In this document: positions 55,678 through 62,417 of the stretch, in pieces | Layout of the letters: each line of letters opens with the position of its first letter | How positions within the stretch are numbered: the stretch's first letter is position 1 | Assembly: GCA_026627345.1 (NCBI GenBank) | Contig: JAPNUP010000010.1 | Location: forward strand, 1-64,000 | Length of the DNA stretch: 64,000 nucleotides | Reading direction: 5' to 3' | From: Bacillota bacterium | Lineage (GTDB): Bacteria > Bacillota > Bacilli > Alicyclobacillales > SLC66 | Translations under genes and position numbers: made by a program | The notes under the pieces: model-generated | What the model saw: only the letters and a program-made list of their open reading frames with translations | Databases searched by the model: none | Told to the model about the DNA's origin: nothing

Positions 55678-55762
55678 CACCCCTGATCTGAAATGTGTTA
55701 CGTTAGGTGATACGATGGGCATAAGCGTGTGGATCACTGTCTACGATATTTTTTTAATAAAC

Positions 55763-55826
55763 GGTGACATGGTGCTTACGCACCACCGTCTACGGGGAAA
55801 ATAAGCGGCTACGCCGTTATTTAGAG
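55763..55826 (+). repeat. Dispersed hairpin repeat, copy 6
   Basis: GGTGACATGGTGCTTACGCA, then CCACCGTCTACGGGGAAAAT, then AAGCGGCTACGCCGTTATTT. The hairpins GGTGC-TTAC-GCACC and ATAAGCGGC-TAC-GCCGTTAT are clear. It ends just before the GGTGGAGG ribosome binding site of msrA and begins next to the edge of duplicated segment 1. Confidence 0.88.
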
Positions 55827-55844
55827 AAAGGTGGAGGAATGCTT

Positions 55845-56378
55845 GTGACAGACAGATCTTCGACTGAAGAAGTCGCGACTCTGGCCGGTGGCTGCTTTTG
55901 GTGTATGGTCAAACCGTTCGAGCAGTGGCCGGGCATTGTGAGCGTGGTGTCCGGGTATACAGGTGGGCATACCGTGAATCCGACGTATGAAGAGGTGTGT
56001 TCGGAAACGACTGGCCATTGCGAGGCGGTGCAGATTACCTTTAATCCGGCCCTTTTTCCCTATGAGAAATTGCTGGAGGTGTTTTGGCAGCAAATTGATC
56101 CGACAGATGCCGGAGGGCAATTTTACGATCGCGGTTCGTCTTATCGCACAGCCATTTTTTATCACAGTGAAGATCAGCGGGTCAAAGCCGAGGCTTCCAA
56201 GGCGGCGCTTGCTGCGAGTGGACGCTTTGACAAGCCCATTGTGACAGAGATCGTGCCGTCTGCTCCGTTTTATGCGGCTGAAACGTATCATCAGGAGTAC
56301 CACAAGAAAAATCCGCTACACTATCAGCAGTACCGCCGCGGCTCGGGTCGCGAAACATTTATTCAAAAACACTGGTAA
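55845..56378 (+). CDS. msrA: Peptide-methionine (S)-S-oxide reductase
   Basis: 177-residue MsrA. The catalytic GGCFWC is at residues 15-20, with [25 protein letters not shown] and HQEYHKKNP. It repairs methionine-S-sulfoxide in the cytoplasm. GTG at 55845 is preferred over ATG at 55839 because GGAGG lies 7 bases before the GTG but only 1 base before the ATG; the long frame to 55764 translates the repeat. It is the only plus-strand gene between the two tatA-ferritin copies. Confidence 0.93.
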   Translation: MTDRSSTEEVATLAGGCFWCMVKPFEQWPGIVSVVSGYTGGHTVNPTYEEVCSETTGHCEAVQITFNPALFPYEKLLEVFWQQIDPTDAGGQFYDRGSSYRTAIFYHSEDQRVKAEASKAALAASGRFDKPIVTEIVPSAPFYAAETYHQEYHKKNPLHYQQYRRGSGRETFIQKHW

Positions 56379-56391
56379 CGGGAGGTCTTCT

Positions 56392-56708
56392 CATTTGATC
56401 TTTTCGATGCCGTGGACATGACCAAACACACGGTCGAGAATCTCTCTGACCGTGACTAGCGTTCTCTCATGAATGGAATTTGACTCCCAATCTAACTGTG
56501 GCGCCATTCTTTCCCCCCCCATTTGCCTGCGTATGCAAGGTCGGTTGGGGGGCAGGGCTCCTGACTCAGTGAAAATGCGGCAACCAGCCTCCGTGTGCCT
56601 CGATCAAGTCGTCGCAAAGCCCTGTGATCTCCTCGGGCGTCAGTTCGGCGCTGGTATAAGGATCGAGATAGGCAGATTGGTGATGAGGCCCGTGTTCATC
56701 ACGTTCCC
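56392..56708 (-). pseudogene. Decayed fragment of the GH4 locus
   Basis: This stretch is a degenerate copy of 59845-60330. On the minus strand it holds remnants of the GH4 C-terminus, the gap between genes and the N-terminus of the 59635-59952 gene. Shared pieces include TTTTCGATGCCGTGGACATG, ATGAATGGAATTTGACTCCC and GGCTCCTGACTCAGTGAAAA. Inside, about 170 bases of the GH4 sequence are missing. It joins tatA copy 2 at 56709. No intact reading frame of either gene survives. Confidence 0.85.
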
Positions 56709-56714
56709 ATGACC

Positions 56715-56981
56715 TTACACCTTATCTGACGAAGTCTCGGCTGAAGCTATGCTTACACTTGCTGCCAACGTGTCAGAGGAAGCGGCAGAGGTAGCTGTAT
56801 CACTGACAGGTACGACGATCGATGGTTCGTCATCGCCCATGATGCCTTTGGTGGCAGATTTGAATTCACGTAGCGTTTTGCCCATTGACTTGCCGAGTTC
56901 AGGCAGTCGCTTCGGGCCAAATACGATGAGGGCAAAGAGAATAATCAGTATTACACCAGGCATTCCTATGTTCGATAGCAT
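56715..56981 (-). CDS. tatA: Twin-arginine translocase subunit TatA, copy 2
   Basis: 88 residues, identical to copy 1 although the DNA differs at six positions, all synonymous. This suggests that the copy is under selection or was recently homogenised. No tatC follows: the downstream neighbour is a decayed GH4 fragment, so it must work with the TatC encoded at 53838. It follows the second ferritin-like gene by about 75 bases. Confidence 0.93.
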   Translation of the reverse strand: MLSNIGMPGVILIILFALIVFGPKRLPELGKSMGKTLREFKSATKGIMGDDEPSIVVPVSDTATSAASSDTLAASVSIASAETSSDKV

Positions 56982-57055
56982 GTGAGTCGCTCCTTTTGTG
57001 AGTTAGGCTGGAGCCGACACAGCAAAGATATCGGCTCCAGGATTTGTGAATGCAC

Positions 57056-57784
57056 TTAGTTGTTCGGAGTGCGCACGCCTGCGACTGCGCTAACGATCTG
57101 TTGATCAGTCGGCAGTGCATAAGGGCCATCTGTATGCTTACCTTTAGATAGGAAAGGCACGAGAGCCTTGGCCACACTGGCAACTGTCGAACCACTCGGG
57201 GGCGCTTGTTCGAGCGATAGATTGTTGGGCACGCTCTTGTTGAGAATGACCCGGCCGAGTACTCGGTGTTCGGCTTCGATGCCCATGATCTGTCCAGCGA
57301 GTACGGCAAGGTCGTTTCGTCCGTTTGTCGCAAACTGATAGATGCCAGCCAGGTACGCTTCGATGAACGCGGTCTCTAAAGCTTCGAGGACGGCGACGAA
57401 TGTAGAGTCGTTGGCAAATGTGCCGTTCGGGAAGTAAAACTTCGGGTGGATTCCAGCTACCGAGACGGCGCCTGCATTGGAGAGCAGTGTTGCGTGGTAG
57501 AATTCTTCATCCAAGGCTGCGCGAATGTACGGCTGGTTGTCCTGATTATTCGTCATCGGTAGCGTCCTACCGTGGTGCAAGGCAGTATAGTAAAACGTCG
57601 TGGCGAGTTGCTCTGCCGTCAATGCGTAGTTGATGATCTCCGTCGTGGGTTCCCCGGTTGCCGCAAATGCCGGAACGACGCCCATGACGGGTTCTGCGAG
57701 TCCTCCGAGTGTTACAGCAGCGCCTACAATGCCTGCCTTTTTAAGAAATTCTCTGCGGTTGGTCGTGTTCGTCGCCACCCTCAT
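57056..57784 (-). CDS. Tat-exported ferritin-like protein, copy 2
   Basis: 242 residues, a close paralogue of the protein at 54949 with the same twin-arginine signal (TNRREFLKKAG) and the same candidate di-iron ligands (EEFYH in place of EEYYH, LETAFIEAY, EAEH). About 14 residues differ, clustered in ALHHGRT versus ALQNGST, GIHPKFYFPN versus GTNPNFYFPS, and GKHTD versus GTNTD. Changes favour basic residues and histidine, so the two may have begun to diverge in function. Confidence 0.9.
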   Translation of the reverse strand: MRVATNTTNRREFLKKAGIVGAAVTLGGLAEPVMGVVPAFAATGEPTTEIINYALTAEQLATTFYYTALHHGRTLPMTNNQDNQPYIRAALDEEFYHATLLSNAGAVSVAGIHPKFYFPNGTFANDSTFVAVLEALETAFIEAYLAGIYQFATNGRNDLAVLAGQIMGIEAEHRVLGRVILNKSVPNNLSLEQAPPSGSTVASVAKALVPFLSKGKHTDGPYALPTDQQIVSAVAGVRTPNN

Positions 57785-57895
57785 CACTCCTGATCTGAAA
57801 TGTGTTACGTTAGGTCATACGATGGGCATGAGCGTGTGGATCACTGTCTACGACATTTTTTCGCTCTGTTCCGATGAAATGTTGTTTTCTAAGCA

Positions 57896-57927
57896 GGGGA
57901 TACCGCGTTTTTAGGTATCCCCTTTTT
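57896..57927 (+). terminator. Orphan intrinsic terminator
   Basis: GGGGATACC and GGTATCCCC form a 9-bp perfect stem around GCGTTTTTA, followed by five T residues, on the plus strand. No plus-strand gene lies upstream nearer than msrA, 1.5 kb away, so it may act within a leader of the gene at 58090 or on an unannotated transcript. Confidence 0.7.
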
Positions 57928-57944
57928 GCTGGGCTCACGCGGTT

Positions 57945-58000
57945 TGTGGTGCCGGGAGGGAGAAGGTTGAGACCTTGCGCAAGGTCCCGGAAAGAAAAAC
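57945..58000 (+). promoter_or_regulatory. Structured leader upstream of the secreted low-complexity gene
   Basis: CCGGGA and TCCCGG can pair around a perfect 16-base palindrome, GACCTTGCGCAAGGTC, giving a nested stem-loop about 90-140 bases before the start at 58090. I do not recognise a known riboswitch. The rest of the 57785-58089 gap holds the orphan terminator and the edge of duplicated segment 2. Confidence 0.35.
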
Positions 58001-58089
58001 TTTTCGCATAGACGGTCACAAACGTGGGGAAGCAGCCGAACGTCTTAGGTGTCTCACCAATCCACACGGTTGAAAGGGGAAAACGTTGT

Positions 58090-58623
58090 ATGAAACGTCA
58101 TATGATTCGTACTGCAGGAGCTCTCGCCGCCTTGACACTGGTTCTTGCTGCACCGGTTGCAGCCATGGCTGACACGACCACAGGTACGCAGGCCAATACG
58201 TCTGCCAGCGCCTCTTCGTCGGCTCAAACGGACAGTTGGCTCGGACTGATTTCAAGGACGAACAACTCGGTCAACACTGCCGAAGTGTCGAACGTCTGGT
58301 CGAATGATCAGATGAACACCGGGGGTATGGTCAACACTTATGGACAGACGAATGAGAATCTCTCTTTGGGACTCGGCGCAAGCGCACAAGGCTACACCAA
58401 CACACAAGGCGGTACATGGAATAACGCCGATACTTGGCAGACGGGATCTGACTACGGCTTAATGTCAGGATTGATGACCAATTTGTCGCTTGGGCTGGGA
58501 CTTGGTCTTGGTACCAGCGTGAATGGGAATAGCTCATCTAATGCCTCGTCAGGAAGCTCTACCCAAGCAAACGCCAATGTGGGCGCGAACCTCGGAATCA
58601 ATCTCGGCATTTTACTGGGTTAA
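58090..58623 (+). CDS. Secreted low-complexity Gly/Ser/Asn-rich protein
   Basis: 177 residues. A Sec signal peptide with cleavage near AMA-DT (about residue 27) is followed by a chain rich in Gly, Ser, Asn and Thr with few charged residues. NLSLGLG occurs twice, the second extended to GLGLGLG, and NLGINLGILLG closes the protein. No cysteine is present. It looks like a surface or matrix protein, possibly beta-repeat forming, but no family is recognised. AAAGGGGA lies upstream of the ATG; a terminator follows. Confidence 0.75.
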   Translation: MKRHMIRTAGALAALTLVLAAPVAAMADTTTGTQANTSASASSSAQTDSWLGLISRTNNSVNTAEVSNVWSNDQMNTGGMVNTYGQTNENLSLGLGASAQGYTNTQGGTWNNADTWQTGSDYGLMSGLMTNLSLGLGLGLGTSVNGNSSSNASSGSSTQANANVGANLGINLGILLG

Positions 58624-58639
58624 TCGCCACAACCGGAGA

Positions 58640-58677
58640 GCTCAGAGCATCTGTATAGATGCTCTGAGCCTGATTTT
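58640..58677 (+). terminator. Intrinsic terminator
   Basis: GCTCAGAGCATCT and its exact complement make a 13-bp stem with a GTAT loop, followed by CTGATTTT. Confidence 0.82.
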
Positions 58678-58706
58678 CATAGCGACAGAAAGGGGAGGGT
58701 GATCAC

Positions 58707-59624
58707 ATGAAAAAGTGGCAAGCATTTTTAGGAGCTGCGGCCATTTCCGCACTGGGGTTGCAAGGATTTCTAGGGAGCGTTCCAGCGCATGCGGCACAGC
58801 TACACAAGCCGCCTTCAGCGCAAAGTCAAGCGGTTGCCAGCATTGCTCGTATGCTTCGCAGCAACGCGGACGTCTCTTATCGACGGCCGGAGACCATAAC
58901 CGCTCCGATGCGGGATGTAGCGGGGCCTGCTGCTATCACGCAGTCGGCGATCGATCGTTTTAACTTGCGCAATAAGGTGACAACGCAACTCGTACACCTT
59001 CAGATCGACTCGGTTCCCGTCTGGCACAACGCAGATGACTACATGATTTACGCCAACTTGACGTACAATGAGCGCCTTGCCAAAACCCACCGCTTACTTC
59101 GTGATGTACGTTGGGACTATCTGTTTGTCACTCGCAAAGAACCAAGTGCCGGCTTTCGCGTAACGGATGTGATGCCGGTCACGGTCATTCGCTACCAATC
59201 CATGGATCCACGTTTTGACTATGCGCCAGTCGTCGACTACCCAAGTATGTCCAGCGCATTTCGCGGGGCATTGATCCAGTCGCAAAAGCAGGCCCACTAT
59301 GCATCGTCGCGGCTGACCCTGACGATGTTCGGGTATGACAATGTTCGTGCCCATCATGCGTTGCAGGTGTTTTTATTTGCGCACAATGGACTGTCCGTGC
59401 CTCTTTATGCAGTTTCCGGTCAACTGACAGCGAGATTGCACGGTGTGCGTTTGTTTCGCGGTGACTTCACGCTATCGGAGAAATCGTTCGGCATTTTGTT
59501 TCCTGGTCAGACACGGTTCACAGTCGTGACCTTGCCCGAGAGCGACATCGCCCATATGAAAGATTTGCAAGCTTATAGCCTTGCTACGACATTTTCTACA
59601 CAGTTTACTTATCGCCCACTGTAA
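58707..59624 (+). CDS. Secreted protein of unknown function
   Basis: 305 residues with a Sec signal peptide (KKWQAFLGAAAISALGLQG, cleavage near AHA-A, about residue 29). Two parts are visible: a region to about residue 190 with mixed alpha/beta character (VPVWHNADDYMIYANLTYN) and a C-terminal beta-rich region from about 205 (VPLYAVSGQLTARLHGVRLF, FPGQTRFTVVTLPE) that looks like an immunoglobulin-like or SLAP-like surface domain. No cysteine and no catalytic motif seen. GGGGAGGG precedes the ATG. It follows the low-complexity secreted gene on the same strand, after a terminator. Confidence 0.75.
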   Translation: MKKWQAFLGAAAISALGLQGFLGSVPAHAAQLHKPPSAQSQAVASIARMLRSNADVSYRRPETITAPMRDVAGPAAITQSAIDRFNLRNKVTTQLVHLQIDSVPVWHNADDYMIYANLTYNERLAKTHRLLRDVRWDYLFVTRKEPSAGFRVTDVMPVTVIRYQSMDPRFDYAPVVDYPSMSSAFRGALIQSQKQAHYASSRLTLTMFGYDNVRAHHALQVFLFAHNGLSVPLYAVSGQLTARLHGVRLFRGDFTLSEKSFGILFPGQTRFTVVTLPESDIAHMKDLQAYSLATTFSTQFTYRPL

Positions 59625-59634
59625 GGCAGTCCTC

Positions 59635-59952
59635 TCAGTTGCGCGGGCTCCCTCGGCGAGTGGTACGCTTCTTGCCGGTGGGCCTTGTGCGGCGGCTCAC
59701 GGCGGTCGCAGGGCGGTCTTTGAGTGCCAGGTCAACCAGTTGTCGCAGATTGCGCAGCTCCGCTTCGAGCTCTTCGGCACTGGCGTCACAAATGCGTTTC
59801 TCGACTTTCGGATAGAGAAGCTGTATGCCTTGCGTGACTACGACCTTTTCGATGCCGTGGACATGACCGAAAACACGGTCTAGAATCTGTCTGACCGCGA
59901 CGAGCGTTCGCTCATGAATGGAATTTGACTCCCAATCTGACTGTGGCGCCAT
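59635..59952 (-). CDS. Small basic-tailed helical protein of unknown function
   Basis: 105 residues. The middle (SAEELEAELRNLRQLVDLAL) is a strong helix with coiled-coil character, and the last 25 residues are very basic (SRRTRPTGKKRTTRR), which would suit nucleic acid or phosphate binding. GGGGGGAAG precedes the ATG. It follows the GH4 gene by about 60 bases on the same strand. A broken copy of its N-terminal part exists at 56392-56480. No family recognised. Confidence 0.6.
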   Translation of the reverse strand: MAPQSDWESNSIHERTLVAVRQILDRVFGHVHGIEKVVVTQGIQLLYPKVEKRICDASAEELEAELRNLRQLVDLALKDRPATAVSRRTRPTGKKRTTRRGSPRN

Positions 59953-60013
59953 CTTCTTCCCCCCAACTGCCAGCGTATGCGAGAGCAGATGGGGGGTGTG
60001 CCGGGCTCCTGAC

Positions 60014-61309
60014 TCAGTGAAAACGCGGCAACCAATCGCCGTGTGCCTCGATCAGGTCGTCGCAAAGCGCCGTGATCTCATCGAGCGTCAACTCTGCGCT
60101 GGTATGCGGATCGAGATAGGCGGCGTGGTAGATGTGCTCGCGCTTGCCTGTAAAAGCCGCCTCGAGCGTGAGTAACTGCGTGTTGATGTTGGTGCGATCG
60201 AGGGCCGCTAACTGCGGAGGCAGTGCCCCTACATAACAGGGGTGGATGCCCGTGCGATCGACCATGCACGGCACCTCTACACAAGCCTCTGTCGGCAGAT
60301 TCGTGATCAGACCTGTATTCATCACGTTCCCAGCGATGCTAAACGGTTGCCCAGTCTCCATCGCTTCAAAGATATAGGATGCATACTCGTGAGAGCGATG
60401 ATGCTCAATCTGGCGGCTATGCACGACTTCGTCACGCATCTGTTCCCAGCCTTCGATCTGTCGCACACAGCGGCGAAGGTACTCGTCGATGGGAATGTTG
60501 AAGCGCTCAATCAATTCCGGATGAGTCGATTTGATGAAATATGGAAGGTACTCGGCATTGTGCTCAGAAGACTCCGTCACGTAGTAACCGAATCGATTCA
60601 ACATCTCAAGTCGTACCATATCGCCGTGCTTTTCCTGCTGTAAAAGCGCCGCGCGGCGCTTGATTTCTGGATAGAGATCTTCTCCATCACGGGTTACTTC
60701 AAGCAACCAGGCCATATGATTGATCCCCGCGATCTTCCACTGTATGTCCGTCGCATCCATTTCCAACTGTTTAAATAAGTGTGGTACGCACGCCTGAACA
60801 CTGTGGCATAGGCCTACAGTTTTGACGCCTTCGCGGATGAGCGTTGCCGTGAGTACGGCCATGGGATTGGTATAGTTGAGAAACCATGCGTCCGGGCAGA
60901 CTTCGCGGATGTCTGCGGCGAATGCTCGAATCACCGGGATCGTGCGCAAAGCGCGAAACAAGCCGCCGATGCCGATTGTGTCTGCGATCGTCTGTTTCAA
61001 ACCGTATTTTTTGGGGATCTCAAAGTCCGTGATCGTACAAGGGTCGTAGCCGCCGACTTGAATCGCGTTGACAATGTAGCGGGCGCCGCGCAGTGCCTCT
61101 TTGCGATCCGTATAGGCGTGAATGGTCACGGTACTGCCAACGCTTTCTTTAAGATTGGTCAGCATCAGGTACGACTCTTGCAGACGCTTCTCATCGATGT
61201 CGTACAAGGCAAATTCAAATGTCTGCAGGCTTGGGGTCAGCATGCAGTCTCCCAACACATTTTTTGCAAATACGGTACTACCCGCACCTAAAAAGGTAAT
61301 TTTCTTCAT
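60014..61309 (-). CDS. GH4 family alpha-glycosidase (alpha-glucosidase/galactosidase type)
   Basis: 431 residues. GH4 enzymes use NAD+ and Mn2+ for an oxidation-elimination mechanism in the cytoplasm. The NAD motif FLGAGSTVF is at residues 5-13, the metal and substrate residues lie in NYTNPMAVLT, CHSVQ and GINHMAWLLE, and RYIVNAIQVGG is the typical middle motif. It resembles MelA-type alpha-galactosidases, but the sugar is not certain. The ATG at 61309 has AAGGAGG 8 bases upstream. The divergent AraC-type regulator probably controls it. Confidence 0.92.
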   Translation of the reverse strand: MKKITFLGAGSTVFAKNVLGDCMLTPSLQTFEFALYDIDEKRLQESYLMLTNLKESVGSTVTIHAYTDRKEALRGARYIVNAIQVGGYDPCTITDFEIPKKYGLKQTIADTIGIGGLFRALRTIPVIRAFAADIREVCPDAWFLNYTNPMAVLTATLIREGVKTVGLCHSVQACVPHLFKQLEMDATDIQWKIAGINHMAWLLEVTRDGEDLYPEIKRRAALLQQEKHGDMVRLEMLNRFGYYVTESSEHNAEYLPYFIKSTHPELIERFNIPIDEYLRRCVRQIEGWEQMRDEVVHSRQIEHHRSHEYASYIFEAMETGQPFSIAGNVMNTGLITNLPTEACVEVPCMVDRTGIHPCYVGALPPQLAALDRTNINTQLLTLEAAFTGKREHIYHAAYLDPHTSAELTLDEITALCDDLIEAHGDWLPRFH

Positions 61310-61516
61310 GAACGGCGCCTCCTTGGTCTCTCGGACGTCACGACATGACCGTCTATCCTTTCCTAGCGTAGCGTCCGAGTCTATTGCACACAAGGGTAAA
61401 TTTCGCAGTGCATAGGTAAAAAGTTGCCGTGAGATAGATTGAAGGATTTTACGCAAATCAGTGCTACAATGGGGGCGAGATCATTGCTAGGGTAAAATCA
61501 TGCTGGTGCATGAAAG

Positions 61517-62395
61517 GTGGTGTACGCGACGGCCGATCGTTCGATCACACAGTTTCACTTCTTGGCAGAAGGAGCGCGCGATTTGCCGGCTGTACTACTT
61601 GCCGGTCATGAATGGCGCACCGCACAAGACCGCTATGACTGGGATTGTCGAAGGCGCGAAGACTCTCATCTCATTTTTCAGTACACCGTGTCTGGTTGTG
61701 GGGAACTTGAGGTGGGAGGGCAATGGGTTTCTTTGCCTGCGGGCACGGCCTTTCTGATCGAAGTGCCTGGGCCTTTTCATTATCGTTTGCCTGCAATGAG
61801 CGCGCATTGGGAACTGCAGTTCGTATCTCTGTCCCAAGCCTGTCTCCCATGGTGGGTCCATATTGTCACAGGACTTGGACGTACGATCGAGCTTACGCCG
61901 GAACACGATCTGGTGCAACAGCTCCAAAACCTCAGTTCGATGTCCCAGCAGGGTAAGGTAGATGCCTTTGCCAACTCGGCTCGGGCGTATGCCTTTTTGA
62001 TGGGACTGTATAGGCATCTACATGCCCTACCAAGCGCTAGCCATCTCCCCCTACCGGTGCAAAAGGCGCTTGCGTGTATCGAACGCGATGCCCATTGTCC
62101 GATCGGACTCGACGACATTGCGCTCGCGGCAGGGGTATCCAAGTTTCATCTTATTCGCCTGTTTCGGCAGCACGTAGGCGATTCCCCAACGCGCAGACTC
62201 ACGAAAGAGAGAATCTCCAGTGCCGCGCGCATGCTTGTGGAGACGACCTTGACAGTCGAACAGATCGCTGAGCAGTGCGGCTTTCAAAGCGGTAACTACT
62301 TCGCGAAAGCGTTTCGCAAATGGATGAACACGTCTCCGTCTGAATTTCGGCGAGAATCAGGTATTCGGGGTGTCAATCGCCTGGAGATCACCTAG
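61517..62395 (+). CDS. AraC family transcriptional regulator
   Basis: 292 residues. An N-terminal cupin-like sensor domain (VSGCGELEVGGQWVSLPAGTAFLI) is followed by two AraC helix-turn-helix motifs in the last 100 residues (LDDIALAAGVSKFHLIRLFRQ split by the first helix, then TVEQIAEQCGFQSGNYFAKAF). GTG start with GAAAGG close by; a second GTG follows in the next codon. It is divergent from the GH4 gene with about 207 bases between starts, so it probably activates it in response to the sugar. Confidence 0.92.
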   Translation: MVYATADRSITQFHFLAEGARDLPAVLLAGHEWRTAQDRYDWDCRRREDSHLIFQYTVSGCGELEVGGQWVSLPAGTAFLIEVPGPFHYRLPAMSAHWELQFVSLSQACLPWWVHIVTGLGRTIELTPEHDLVQQLQNLSSMSQQGKVDAFANSARAYAFLMGLYRHLHALPSASHLPLPVQKALACIERDAHCPIGLDDIALAAGVSKFHLIRLFRQHVGDSPTRRLTKERISSAARMLVETTLTVEQIAEQCGFQSGNYFAKAFRKWMNTSPSEFRRESGIRGVNRLEIT

Positions 62396-62417
62396 CGGCT
62401 CGCTGCGGCGGCTCGCT

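Larger units (their letters stand above)
54603..55755. repeat. Duplicated tatA-ferritin segment, copy 1
   Basis: This segment of about 1.15 kb is repeated in the same orientation at 56710-57861 with high identity. It starts at the tatC start codon and ends about 75 bases upstream of the ferritin start, in a short TATTTTTTT stretch, so coding and promoter regions were copied together. Repeat copy 6 begins 8 bases beyond this end. Confidence 0.92.
56710..57861. repeat. Duplicated tatA-ferritin segment, copy 2
   Basis: Second copy of the 54603-55755 segment, same orientation. It is fused at its 3' end to the GH4-locus fragment instead of tatC, and diverges at the other end after GTCTACGACATTTTTT. 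Confidence 0.92.

Noticed and set aside
55764-55844. Extended N-terminus of MsrA
   Set aside because: It reads through repeat copy 6; the GGAGG site fits the GTG at 55845.
56473-56712. A 79-codon plus-strand frame as a gene
   Set aside because: It lies antisense in the decayed GH4-locus fragment and is a by-product of that sequence.
54603-57861. Transposon or composite mobile element around the duplicated tatA-ferritin segments
   Set aside because: No transposase gene, terminal inverted repeats or target duplications were found.
57945-58000. c-di-GMP, cobalamin or other known riboswitch before the gene at 58090
   Set aside because: The conserved core sequences of these classes could not be found; only a generic nested stem-loop is visible.
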